From: Nemertoderma westbladi
Taxonomy: Eukaryota; Xenacoelomorpha; Nemertodermatida; Nemertodermatidae
Direction: 5' to 3'
DNA: 64,000 nt
Assembly: GCA_032718475.1 (NCBI GenBank)
Contig: JAUCBJ010007325.1
Coordinates: 1 to 64,000, forward strand
Both the position numbers and the translations under genes were made by a program. Under the pieces are notes generated by a model, which searched no databases, was not told the DNA's origin, and saw nothing but the letters and a program-made list of their open reading frames with translations. Shown one piece after another: positions 46,137-57,606 of the stretch (position 1 is its first letter; every line of letters starts with the position of its first letter).

Positions 46137-47576
46137 CTGGGAAAAGGCGTAGGCCTATTATATTATACTGGACTAAGGCGTAGGTCTATTATATTATACT
46201 GGACTAAGGCGTAGGCCTATTATATTATACTGGACTAAGGCTGTAAGGCGTAGGCCTATTATATTATACTGGGCTAAGGCGTAGGCCTATTATATTATAC
46301 TGGGCTAAGGCGTGTAAGGCCTATTATATTATACTGGGCTAAGGCGTGTAGGCCTATTATATTATACTGGAGCTAAGGCTGTAAGGCATTTATATTATAC
46401 TGGACTAAGGCGTAGGCCTATTATATTATACTGGACTAAGGCTGTAAGGCATTATATTATACTGGACTAAGGCGTAGGCCTATTATATCATACTGGACTA
46501 AGGCTGTAAGGCATTATATTATACTGGACTAAGGCGTAGGCCTATTATATTATACTGGACTAAGGCTGTAAGGCATTATATTATACTGGACTAAGGCGTA
46601 GGCCTATTATATCATACTGGACTAAGGCTGTAAGGCATTATATTATACTGGACTAAGGCGTAGGCCTATTATATTATAATGGGCTAAGGCGTAGGCCTAT
46701 TATATTATAATGGACTAAGGCGTGTAGGCCTATTATATTATACTGGTCTAAGGCGTAGGCCTATTATATTATACTGGACTAAGGCGTAGGCCTATTATAT
46801 TATACTGGGCTAAGGCGTAGGTCTATTATATTATACTGGGCTAAGGCGTAGGCCAAGTATATTATAATGGGCTAAGGCTGTAAGGCGTAGGCCTATTATA
46901 TTATAGTGGACTAAGGCGTGTAGGCCTATTATATTATACAGGACTAAGGCGTAGGCCTATTATATTATACAGGACTAAGGCTGTAAGGCATTATATTATA
47001 CTGGACTAAGGCGTAGGCCTATTATATTATACTGGGCTAAGGCTGTAAGGCATTATATTATACTGGACTAAGGCGTAGGCCTATTATATTATACTGGACT
47101 AAGGCGTAGGCCTATTATATTATACAGGACTAAGGCTGTAAGGCATTATATTATACTGGACTAAGGCGTAGGCCTATTATATTATACTGGGCTAAGGCTG
47201 TAAGGCATTATATTATACTGGACTAAGGCGTAGGCCTATTATATTATACTGGACTAAGGCGTAGGCCTATTATATTATACAGGACTAAGGCGTAGGCCTA
47301 TTATATTATACAGGACTAAGGCTGTAAGGCATTATATTATACTGGACTAAGGCGTAGGCCTATTATATTATACAGGACTAAGGCTGTAAGGCATTATATT
47401 ATACTGGACTAAGGCGTAGGCCTATTATATTATACTGGACTAAGGCTGTAAGGCATTATATTATACTGGACTAAGGCGTAGGCCTATTATATTATACTGG
47501 ACTAAGGCTGTAAGGCATTATATTATACTGGACTAAGGCGTAGGCCTATTATATTATACTGGAGTAAGGCGTCAGA
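46137..47576. repeat. 31-bp dimeric satellite, left block
   Basis: About 46 units of two related types: ACTAAGGCGTAGGCCTATTA and ACTAAGGCTGTAAGGCATTA, each followed by TATTATACTGG. In the second half they alternate in 62-bp or 93-bp higher-order groups. A block of the same family, with a 33-bp unit, reappears at 57607-57880 beyond LINE-C. Confidence 0.93.
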
Positions 47577-47760
47577 GAAGTAGATCTGGTATGACCTCGG
47601 TCCCTTTACTTCGCCAGCAGTGCCCACTGAATCTTAATCTGCGTTCACGGAGGGTGGTTGACAGGTGGGTATTGTACCATAAAGCTCGGCGTTTGTCATG
47701 TGTTTGTATCCAGCTGATGTTTAGGGGCTGCCCTTAGTAGTCTTGTGTAGCAACCATCAA
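47577..47760 (-). pseudogene. LINE-C ORF2, C-terminal fragment
   Basis: On the minus strand it starts VDGCYTRLLRAA right after the duplicated ACCATCAA (47753-47760), then in a shifted frame continues LRERRLRFSGHCWRSKG, the conserved C-terminus of this LINE type. The upstream half of the same protein ends RIDG at 51224, on the other side of the hAT-like insertion. Confidence 0.75.
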
Positions 47761-47822
47761 CATAGCCTCTTTTAAGAATTTTTTACTGGGCGGCACAGTC
47801 ACTCGCCATGGCAAATTGTATG

Positions 47823-47849
47823 AGTGGGGGGGGGGGGGGGGGGGGGGTG
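47823..47849. repeat. Poly-G tract
   Basis: More than 20 consecutive G near the left end of the hAT-like element, the third such run in the window. Confidence 0.85.
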
Positions 47850-48067
47850 AATTTGATACACATTTTTAATGTGTGTGAACGAAAAACTATTAAGCATACT
47901 GTAATATATTGTTTATTGACAATAATGGATATAATTTCTATAAGAAGCAACAAATAATTTTACAAAACTTAATTAAATCATTATTATACATAAATATAAA
48001 ATTATAATACCAAGTTACTATTTAAACTCGGTTTCATTTCAACATTAGGGGCAACCTTTATACGTTA

Positions 48068-49045
48068 ATAAAATGCATCTTAAAGATCAACTACATACAA
48101 ATCTTCGACGGCCTCAGAAAGTCGAAAATAGTCGAGCAAACACGGGGAGTTCTTCAGGGAGACAGTCTCAGCCCCCTGCTGTTTATTCTGTTCATATTTG
48201 ACATTGTCAGCCACATTAAAGGTTATCGTTCATATGCGTACCGATGGTGTTACAGTGGTGGTGTTTTCTAACCAAAACAATAAACTATTCTCCATTACTT
48301 AATTAACGGAAAGGAGCAGGTTACAGTGGTGGGCTTTTCTAACCAAAACAATAAACATTATCTCAATAACATAGGGTATTTCATACTTATAGTCTTATTT
48401 TTGCAATACGAAAATACCATCGGTACGGATATGAACTATAACTACATTAAACGTGCAATTGCCCACATCGGTAAACTCATAATATTGACGATCTCTTGTT
48501 TTACGGAGACTCCCGGGAGGCAGCGCAGGCCGGGCTCGACGCGGTCGCAGTTTGGTCGGCAAAAAACGGTCTCGATGTTCCGTCGTGGCGGTCGCCTCGC
48601 CAACGCCGACAAGTTCACGTACAACGGAAACCCGGTTGAGATTGTCAACTCTAACAAATATCTCGGCATCACCCTGCAGACGACACTGTAGCTTGTCTCG
48701 ACAGCATGTAGCGGCAACTATGTGCAAAGCAGTCATGGCCATCCACTCAATTAACAAACCCGAACTGCTATCACTTACTACATCTATCAAATTGTTCCAG
48801 ATAAAGATTTTACCAATCGTACTCTATGGTTGCAGGGAAATCTGGCCGTTCCTTACTGTAGCCAATATGATCGCAATCGACAAGATTAAATCTACTTACT
48901 TAAAGAAAGCGCTTTGCCTACACAAGTCAACCCACAACCGGCTAGTCATTGCACTCTGTAATGAACGGACTCTCGTCGCAGACATCGTCGCCAAACTCCA
49001 TCTTCCACTAACTGCAAACTCTTATAAGCTGTACATATACTAATT
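48068..49045 (+). pseudogene. LINE reverse transcriptase remnant, broken
   Basis: The first part (about 48068-48230) reads RT motif B: GVLQGDSLSPLLFILF then FDIVSHIKGY. It breaks near the expected palm YADD at an insertion bounded by near-perfect inverted copies (48231-48248 and 48417-48434). It resumes from about 48510: GNPVEIVNSNKYLGITLQTT, then after a frameshift MCKAVMAIHSINKPE, FQIKILPIVLYGCREIWPF. This is the RT-to-thumb region of a LINE unlike LINE-A, B or C. No single frame spans it. Confidence 0.7.
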
Positions 49046-49717
49046 AGTTTATTGTTTTGGTTAGATTCAACCCGTCTGTAACCTGTGTTTTTTTTTGTGA
49101 AAACCTGATATTCTTCACATGGGGGTAACTGCAAAGTGAAATATAACGGCAGAAAGTCTGGTATTCTTCACATGGGCATAAATATACTTATTAAAAATAA
49201 TATAATTAAATTTATAAGAAAAATAATATCAGTATCATAAATAAATAAATAAATATACAGTATCATAAAAATCATTATTAAAACTTAATAAATTATTATT
49301 AATAAAATAATAATAGTATTATTATAATTATATCAAATTATTAATAAATGTACATAGACGAACCCTAATTAAGTAGTTACACACTTAATTTTCAAAACCA
49401 ATTTATTACATAATAAAGCAATGATGCAATGTAAGCCCTGCCGTCTCGGGGTAGTTTATAATGACTAATAAACTTCTAAATATCTCCTGAATACTAATTG
49501 TAACATATACTGAAAACTGACTACTCTTAACAGGGGTAGGGGGCTAAAGGTGCCAGACAGGTAAGTATGGTGATAGCAAGCAGCCTTGGAAGTTGGAACT
49601 ATCCAATATCCATCTGAGGCACCAATTAACTGCAGTAAGACTATCAGGAATCTATAGACATCTACACAATGATTGGACCAAAGGCGACCTTTACTAACAT
49701 TAGTAAAGGTCGCATTG
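49046..49717. other. AT-rich spacer inside the hAT-like element
   Basis: Mostly A/T with AATAAATAAAT runs; no gene. The 9 bases before 49718 include the left target duplication of foldback copy 1. Confidence 0.5.
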
Positions 49718-50952
49718 GATCTAGGACACTTCCCCCCCGGACACTTCCCCCCCGGACACTTCCCCCCCGGCCCAAGTAGGACACTTCCCCCCCGGACACT
49801 TCCCCCCCGGACACTTGCCCCCCGGACACTTCCCCCCCAGTTAAAGTGTTAAAATTAATCTGGGTGCATCAAAGCAATAAACAAAAGTTAAAGATGGTTA
49901 CAGGACAAGTTGTATCTAGACAAGTTTTTTCAAAATTATAAAAGAAACATTTTTATAGTCAAATTTTGTTTGTTTTTCTTTTAATTCCTTTAATTCTTTT
50001 AATTTCTTTTAATTGGGGGCTGCCGCCCCCAAACCCCCGCTTCTTTTGTTGGGGGCTACCGCCCCCAAACCCCCGCTTCTTTTCTTGGGGGCTGCCGCCC
50101 CCAAACCCCCGCTTCTTTTCTTGGGGGTTATCGCCCCCAGACCCCGGCATTTCCCTGAGTGCCCGTGGTGAAAGACTTAAGACCACTTTGAAATAATTAA
50201 TTCATGTTTGTATCATCAGATAATAAATTGACTAAGCCTAAAGTAGGAGCTGTATTGAATGTTAACCAATTTAATATATAAATTACTACAATATTATATA
50301 ATTCAACAAAATCCTATTAAAAATATTGCAAGTAACCAGGAAATTTAATATGTAGTGTGTATAATATCTATATAGTATGTATAGTAGTAATATGTATATC
50401 AATATGTAATGCTGAACACAGAATACAGGTCGACGCATGTCGATTTTACCCTGGAGAGGTATAATTTTGATTGCAACAATAATATTCATCCCCATCTGCT
50501 ACAATTTGAAGAAGACTATTACATAATAATACCTATAATTAAAACAATTAATTATTATAATTCTATAGTTAATAAAAACAGTATATCATTCGGGGGATGG
50601 AATTTATAGGTCATCTAATATAATTAATTGTTTAAAGATTAGCAAACAATACGATGTAATTGCATTGATAAAACCCATAAATAAAACTTGGATATAAAAT
50701 GTAAAATCGGGATGCAAAAGATCACTTTCTGAGCTACGTAAGGAAAATTGGATACAACTTATCTGGATACAAGCGGTCCGTTTACCTTACAAAATGAAAA
50801 ATACAAATGTGCGAAGTTAAGAACAGTCGGGGGGGAAGTGTCCGCGGGGGGGAAGTGTCTGGGGGGGAAGTGTCCGGGGGGGAAGTGTCCTACTTGAGCG
50901 GGGGGGAACTGTCCGGGGGGGAAGTGTCCGGGGGGGAAGTGTCCGAACACCG
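49718..50952. mobile_element. Foldback element copy 1
   Basis: 1235 bp. Both ends are arrays of GGACACTTCCCCCCC in inverted orientation (about 125 bp each), both interrupted at the same place by CAAGTAGGACAC. The flanking 8-bp duplication is TCGCATTG (49710-49717 and 50953-50960). The core contains four tandem units of TTGGGGGCTGCCGCCCCC followed by AAACCCCCGCTTC (50015-50150) and an AT-rich half. There is no transposase; short frames (for example 49959-50186 minus) come from the repeats. Confidence 0.88.
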
Positions 50953-51223
50953 TCGCATTGGGTTGGACACTGACTCATCCCTCCACTACTACTACTACTA
51001 CTGTACTATGGCTATCACCCATTGAAGTCTCTGTGCTGTCAATCACTTATTCCTTTAGAAGTTTATGTAGGTACTTTACTGGGATTGATACATATTAGAT
51101 TGGTCGCTGGCTGAGGCTAGTCCAGATATAATATAGGAAGGCACTCTGGCTGTGACTGGGCGGCAAATTGATTCAACTGGGCGGCACTTGTGCCGCCTAG
51201 TGGCAAAGTTAAACGAGGCTATG

Positions 51224-52582
51224 ACCATCAATTCGTTGTTCAAGTGATTTAGTCAGTGTCCAGGTCTCACCCCCATATAAAAATACACTTTCCACTGTGG
51301 CTCGAAAGAACTTAGTCTTCAGGTGCCTGGAGAGATCTGATTTCCAGATGGTATCCATTTTTGATAGAGCTACCCAAGCCTTTGCTTTCCTAACTTCTAT
51401 GTCCTTTTTGCTACTCTCTATCCATGATCCAAGGTACTGGAAGTCATCAACCTTCCTTAGTTGATTATTATCAATGGTTGTCAAGTTTCCATCAACATTA
51501 AAGGTCATGAATTCTGTCTTTGTAGCATTTTATATGCAATCCAACCTCCTTAGCAGCCCTCTCCACTTTATTCAGTAGAAGCTGTGCATCTGCTAGGGTA
51601 TTTGAGAGCAGGGCGATGTCATCCGCAAAGTCGGTGTCTGTGACTGTAGTTGCCGGATATCTACTACTTCTGCGTTCTTGAAGTGTGAATCCCAGGTCTT
51701 CACCCTTTGTGGCCGTCCTCATTGCGTAATCCAGCACAATTACAAATAGTAATGGTGCTAATGTGTCACCTTGCAGTACGCCAGCCAGGATTGAGAAAAA
51801 CTCAGTTTCACCATCTGGTGAGAGTACCTGCGCTTCTGTGTCACAATATAACAATCCAATGCCAGCAACAATTACTTCTGGTATTCCATAAGCTCTTAGG
51901 ATTTCAAGCATTTTACCTCTATGGATGGAGTCGAATGCCTTCTTGAAGTCCACAAAAGTCATGACAGCGGGGAGATTCTTTGACTCAATTCCTTCAATCA
52001 GTCTCCGTAGTGCAAGTATCTGAGCTATTGTTGATCTACTTTGTCGAAATCCGTTTTGGCTCTTACGCAGTAGTTTCTCTATGTGAGGCCTAATCCTATA
52101 TAGAATCATTTTATTGTATATTTTGGCAGCTACCACAAGCAGACAGATCCCACGATAGTTTGTTGGTATGCCGAGGTCTCCTTTCTTGGGGAGATTCTTT
52201 AGTTGACCTTTAGTCCAAATTGGTGGTGGCTTTTCCCCTTTTAACATCCGGTTGCAAACATTCAATAATGGTCTGTTTAGCACTCCGGTTTTCCATACCT
52301 CCGCTGGGATTTCATCTAATCCACACGCTTTATTATTGGACATGCTTTTAATGCTTCTTTGGAGTTTGGCAGATGTGAAGTCCCCTGTTTCTATAGGTAG
52401 TGTCTTGTCATATATTTTCCTTGTAGGGCTGACCTCGATGTTTGGTGGCTGCCCAAGCAAGTTGCTGAAGTGATTTTTCCACTTCCCAACACGTTCTTCA
52501 GGACGATCCGCTTTGAGGCGCCCATTTGCACAACTTTTACGACCAGATACCTCATTTACAGTTTGCCAGGTAAGTCTTGATT
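51224..52582 (-). pseudogene. LINE-C ORF2, reverse transcriptase part
   Basis: From 52582 downward on the minus strand: TWQTVNEVSGRKS, KACGLDEIPAEVWK, PKKGDLGIPTNYRGICLL, NGFRQSRSTIAQILALRRL, motif A FVDFKKAFDSIHR, motif B VLQGDTLAPLLFVI, motif C DTDFADDIALL and FQYLGSWIESS. One frameshift near 51500 separates the last block. Catalytic residues are present. It is interrupted upstream by the GTGGGGC-ended element and downstream by the hAT-like element. Confidence 0.87.
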
Positions 52583-54442
52583 GTGGGGCGAGCCACGAAG
52601 TTGGCGGAGCCTTAGCGAATTGACACTGTTAGGGGGTGGGTCAATTTATGCAAATAGTTGTCGTCGTCGTCGTCGTCGTCGTTGTCGTCGTCGTCGTCGT
52701 TGTCGTCGTCGTTACGATTTTGACATGCTAACAACTTTGTCGGATTTAAAGCTGCCAAGTTGAAAATTTGTAGGTATCAATATGAGCAAAAGTTGAGATT
52801 TTTGAGAGACTTTCAGACACCATCAGTGCAATGGTCTCCCGCTAGAGGGCCACATGTCTAAACATTAAATGCCCTCCCATTTCTTTGCTTTTAATCCGTT
52901 TAAGCTGAAACTTGGCAGATATGTATTAGACCATTAGCTGTGACTTTCAAAGGAGGCGAATCCATCTGCAGTTCTCCAGTCTGCCGCTAGAGGGCCAAAG
53001 GTCTGAAAGTGAAATCGTTGTCGTCGTTACGATTTTGACATGCTAATAACTTTGTCGGATTTAAAGCTGCCAAGTTGAAAATTTGTAGGTATCAATATGA
53101 GCAAAAGTTGAGATTTTTGAGAGACTTTCAGACACCATCAGTGCAATGGTCTCCCGCTAGAGGGCCACATGTCTAAACATTAAATGGCCACCCATTTCTT
53201 TGCTTTTAATCCGTTTAAGCTGAAACTTGGGAAGTATGTACTAGACCATTAGCTGTAAATTTCAAAGGAGGCTAATCTGTCTGCAGTTCTCCAGTCTGCC
53301 GCTAGAGGGCGAAATGTCCCGAATGTGAAATTATTCTTCCATTTAGTTGTTTATGATCTGATTACGCTGAAACTTGTCATATATGTACTAGATGACATCC
53401 TGAGTCTTTGTGTGGATTGTAATCGGTCCGAAGTTTTTCAGTCTGCCGGTAGAGGGCCACATGTCTAAACATTAAATGGCCACCCATTTCTTTGCTTTTA
53501 ATCCGTTTAAGCTGAAACTTGGGAAGTATGTACTAGACCATTAGCTGTAAATTTCAAAGGAGGCTAATCTGTCTGCAGCTCTCCAGTCTGCCGCTAGAGG
53601 GCGAAATGTCCCGAATGTGAAATTATTCTTCCATTTAGTTGTTTATGATCTGATTACGCTGAAACTTGTCATATATGTACTAGATGACATCCTGAGTCTT
53701 TGTGTGGATTGTAATCGGTCCGAAGTTTTCCAGTCTGCCGGTAGAGGGCCACATGTCTAAACATTAAATGGCCACCCATTTCTTTGCTTTTAATCCGTTT
53801 AAGCTGAAACTTGGGAAGTATGTACTAGACCATTAGCTGTAAATTTCAAAGGAGGCTAATCTGTCTGCAGTTCTCCAGTCTGCCGCTAGAGGGCAAAATG
53901 TCCCGAAAGTGAAATTAATCTCCCATTTAGTTATTTATGATCTGATCAAGCTGAAACTTGTCATATATGTACTAGAAGACATCCTAAGTCTTTGTGTGGA
54001 CAGTAATCGGTCCGGAGTTTTCGAGTCTGCCGCTAGAGGGCGAAATGTAGGAAAGTGATAACCTTCGCGAATTCCTTGATCTTAATCTATTTAAGCTGAA
54101 TTTTGGAATATACAGTACCGGTATGTACTAGACCACATGCCTCGTCTTTGTGAGGAAGGTGATCGATCCGTAGTTCTTTAATATGCCGCTAGAGGGCTAA
54201 ATGTATGAAAGTGAAAACCTTCCAACATTTCGTTATTTATGATCCGTCAATCGGAAACTTGGTAGATATGTAATAGACCATAGGCTGTGGCTTTGTAGGG
54301 AAACTAATCCTTCCTTCTTCAGTTACCCAGTCTCCCGCTAGAGGGTTAACGTTTTCCGGGAAAATCTTCTCCTATGTTTTTATAATCCTTTCGAGTTGAT
54401 ACTTAGCATTAACTCATTTCACGTGCTGCGCGAAGGCCCCAC
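52583..54442. mobile_element. GTGGGGC-ended transposable element copy 1, built of CTCF-like modules
   Basis: 1860 bp inserted in the LINE-C ORF between CACGAA and TCAAGAC codons, with a dinucleotide TT on each side (52581-52582 and 54443-54444) and ends GTGGGGC and GCCCCAC. Inside are a GTCGTC run (52660-52710), a duplicated segment starting TTACGATTTTGACATGC (52711 and 53024), and modules of about 147 bp, each with AAGCTGAAACTTGG-like sequence and a GCTAGAGGGC core (eleven cores from 52841 to 54337). No transposase. Superfamily not recognised. A relative lies at 59777-61648. Confidence 0.75.
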
Positions 54443-55792
54443 TTCGTGTTGCTGTATGTGAGCAGTTGTAATTGCTTCAGTTTTATCCTGTATGTACTTT
54501 TCCTGGCTGATGTTGTAGGCCAATTTAAGATCGTCCTTAGCTTTCCCAACCTTGTTAATGTTTTCGGTTGTTGGTTGTTCGGTTTTAACTTTGTAGGCTA
54601 TCTTAAGATCTTCTCTCTTACAAGTAACCTTAGAGTTTTGCCATGGCACATATTGTTTTCGTTTGGGTTTCTGGGGGATATGCCTCTTAGCTGATTCCTT
54701 GTGGGCTGTTATTATATTCTGGTATATTGAATTGGTGGATTGGTCTTCATCCATTGACTGAAGTGCTTCAAAGCGGTTTTGAACTTCTACTGTATAAGCA
54801 TCCTTTACAGCATTGTCAGTTCTGAGTTTTTCCCAGTCATATTTGATTTGCTTGCTTGTCCTGGGTTTGCTGGCTCTCAAACTGAGTCTGATCTCTGCAG
54901 TCACAATTCTGTGGTCCGAACCAATTAGGTTGAACGAGCTGTATGCCTCGCAGTTAATCATGCTGTTTCTCCACTTTTTGTTTATGAGGATGTAATCCAG
55001 TTGTGCTTTGGTTCCATTAGGGTATTGAAAGGTCCATAGCTTCCCCTTACTCTTTTCGAATGTGTTGTTTGTTGGTATCAATTCACATTCTTCCATTAGG
55101 TCTAAAAGTAAGTACCCATATCTGTTAGAACTGGTGTTATAGGTGTAACCCTTGATGTCTTCTGGGCCAATTTGGGCATTCAGGTCACCAGCAATGACTT
55201 TAACATTGTGTTTCGGAATGTCCTTTATAAGTCCAGTCAGTTCTTCATAAAACTTGACTGCTTGTTCTGGCTCTGAGGCATTGGTTGGACTGTAGCTTCA
55301 TATAACTGTTGCCTTGGGATTCCCATCAAATGTTGCGATCATAACCCTGGAATTTATAGATTCGATGTTGTTTAGGGTCTTAAGTGCAAATGGGCTTAGC
55401 AGAATTCCTACTCCACCAATTGATGCATTGGCCGAGTTTCTTACTGCTGAGCTTGTTACTAACGTCCATCCATTTCCAATGTCATTGTACTTCATGGCAG
55501 TGTCTTCATGACAAATCCGATGTTCTTGGATGCAGATGATGTCGATGTTATATTCCATTGCCAGAGCGACCATGTCACCCTGTTTGGTATGTGCTTTCAG
55601 CGTGCGTGCGTTCATTGTAGCAATCTTTAGTGTCTTTTTACATTTCAACAGGTTGGTTCTTCTTTCTTCTCGGTCTTCTGTTCCAGTAGCCAATTTATCG
55701 ACCCCAGCCTGGTGTACCACTGGGGGACGCGGTCCTTGTTGACCCGGGCGACGACCGAGCCGGTATTTCTCCTGTAGGGTTCTCATACTCAT
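54443..55792 (-). pseudogene. LINE-C ORF2, endonuclease part
   Basis: The minus strand starts ATG 55792. After a polar leader it reads KIATMNARTLK, DIICIQEHR (catalytic Glu), GIGGVGILLSP, then one in-frame TGA near 55296 followed by SYSPTNASEPEQ, VIAGDLNAQIG, GKLWTFQYPNGTKAQLDYIL, and FNLIGSDHRIVTAEI. These are the motifs of an APE-type LINE endonuclease. It then runs into a basic linker and meets the inserted element at QQHE. Apart from the single nonsense codon the domain is complete. Confidence 0.85.
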
Positions 55793-55931
55793 ATCTTTCA
55801 GTTGCGGGAGTAAACCGCTTGTGGTCGCAACTCCTACAAGCGTCTTCGCAGTAGATCGCCGTTGGTTGATTACCTTCCGCCGACCTTGTCAGCATGTCTA
55901 GCCGTTGGTTGATTACCTTCCGCCTATCCAT
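55695..55931 (-). other. LINE-C upstream frame with a duplicated segment
   Basis: A 78-codon frame overlaps the start of ORF2. It includes CEDACRSCDHK, a possible small zinc-binding motif. The DNA contains GTTGGTTGATTACCTTCCGC twice (about 55861 and 55904). It may be the remnant of ORF1 or only leader sequence; not certain. Confidence 0.4.
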
Positions 55932-56258
55932 GGCCTACAGCCCTGCTGCCGACTGTAGGGGTCCTTTTGTTACACCCTGAACCAAGTGTGCCTCCTGGGT
56001 TTGGTTACCCAACACTGGTAGAGGAGCATCCAGTATAGACAGGGCGGGGCTTGTATCATCTCTAATGCAGATGCGTATCAAGCCTTTGCCTTCAATGGTG
56101 CCCTAGGCGCTATAGCCCTCAATGACTTATTTAGTTGACGGGGCTGAACCAACCCACTCTTGATCAACTAAATAATGAATAGGCTATGCTTATCTGGCCT
56201 GCCCTACTGGGCTGGCAGCTACAGGTAGTACCACATTACTGCCATAGTGGTAGCAGGG

Positions 56259-57507
56259 GATCTAGGACACTTCCCCCCCGGACACTTCCCCCCCGGACAC
56301 TTCCCCCCCGCCCAAGTAGGACACTTCCCCCCCGGACACTTCCCCCCCGGACACTTCCCCCCCGGACACTTGCCCCCCGGACACTTCCCCCCCAGTTAAA
56401 GTGTTAAAATTAATCTGGGTGCATCAAAGCAATAAACAAAAGTTAAAGATGGTTACGGGACAAGTTGCATCTAGACAAGTTTTTTCAAAATTATAAAAGA
56501 AACATTTTTATAGTCAAATTTTGTTTGTTTTTCTTTTAATTCCTTTAATTTCTTTTAATTTATTTTAATTGGGGGCTGCCGCCCCCAAACCCCCGCTTCT
56601 TTTGTTGGGGGCTACCGCCCCAAAACCCCCGCTTCTTTTCTTGGGGGCTGCCGCCCCCAAACCCCCGCTTCTTTTCTTGGGGGTTATCGCCCCCAGACCC
56701 CGGCATTTCCCTGAGTGCCCGTGGTGAAAGACTTAAGACCACTTTGAAATAATTAATTCATGTTTGTATCATCAGATAATAAATTGACTAAGCCTAAAGT
56801 ATGAGCTGTATTGCATGTTAACCAATTTAATATATAAATTACTACAATATTATATAATTCAACAAAATCCTATTAAAAATATTGCAAGTAACCAGGAAAT
56901 TTAATATGTAGTGTGTATAATATCTATATAGTATGTATAGTAGTAATATATATATCAATATGTAATGCTGAACACAGAATACAGGTCGACGCATGTCTAT
57001 TTTACCCTGGAGAGGTATAATTTTGATTGCAACAATAATATTCATCCCCATCTGCTACAATTTGAAGAAGACTATTACATAATATTACCTATAATTAAAA
57101 CAATTAATTATTATAATTCTATAGTTAATAAAAACAGTATATCATTCCGGGGATGGAATTTATAGGTCATCTAATATAATTAATTGTTTAAAGTTAGCAA
57201 ACAATACGATGTAATTGCATTGATAAAACCCAAAAATAAAACTTGGATATAAAATGTAAAATCGGGATGAAAAAGATCACTTTCTGAGCTACGAAAGGAA
57301 AATTGGATACAACTTATCTGGATACAAGCGGTCCGTTTACCTTACAAAATGAAAAACACGAATGTGCGAAGTTAAGAACAGTCGGGGGGGAAGTGTCCGC
57401 GGGGGGGAAGTGTCCGGGGGGGAAGTGTCCGGGGGGGAAGTGTCCTACTTGAGCGGGGGGGAACTGTCCGGGGGGGAAGTGTCCGGGGGGGAAGTGTCCG
57501 AACACCG
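56259..57507. mobile_element. Foldback element copy 2
   Basis: 1249 bp, nearly identical to 49718-50952 in ends and core, including the four TTGGGGGCTGCCGCCCCC units and the AT-rich half. The flanking duplication is GTAGCAGG (56250-56257 and 57508-57515) with one extra G at the left. It sits in the 5' leader of LINE-C. High identity between copies 6.5 kb apart points to recent activity. Confidence 0.88.
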
Positions 57508-57606
57508 GTAGCAGGATCTGGGGACCTGACCTGACCTGATGACTTAATGCCTTAAACTGAAGCATACTGTATATCTATACCCAAGACTAAGAACTAAGAA
57601 CTAAGA

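Larger units (their letters stand above)
47761..51223. mobile_element. hAT-like non-autonomous DNA transposon, 3.46 kb
   Basis: It splits the LINE-C ORF2 at a Gly codon. The flanking 8-bp duplication is ACCATCAA (47753-47760 and 51224-51231). The ends are inverted: CATAGCCTCTTTTAA at the left, CATAGCCTCGTTTAA at the right read inward, and the similarity continues to an inner ACTGGGCGGCAC / ACTAGGCGGCAC. An 8-bp duplication with ends starting CA fits hAT superfamily rules. No transposase is visible. The interior holds a LINE RT remnant and a foldback element, so cargo came from later insertions. Confidence 0.8.
47577..57606 (-). mobile_element. LINE-C: APE-type LINE carrying three nested insertions (two in ORF2, one upstream)
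   Basis: Reading the minus strand from about 57606 to 47577: 5' leader, a short upstream frame (55931-55695), ORF2 endonuclease (55792 down to 54443), RT (52582 down to 51224) and the ORF2 C-terminus (47760-47577). Removing 52583-54442 and 47761-51223 restores the continuity of the coding order, each with a short target duplication. A foldback element (56259-57507) sits in the 5' leader region. The outer limits are set by the 31-33-bp satellite on both sides and are approximate; the 3' end looks truncated inside the ORF, which is unusual for a LINE and suggests later loss. Confidence 0.8.

Noticed and set aside
49959-50196. Small frames in the foldback core (GGGSPQEKKRGF and PPPNPRFFSWGL)
   Set aside because: They are produced by the tandem hairpin units, are open on both strands, and occur identically in the second copy.
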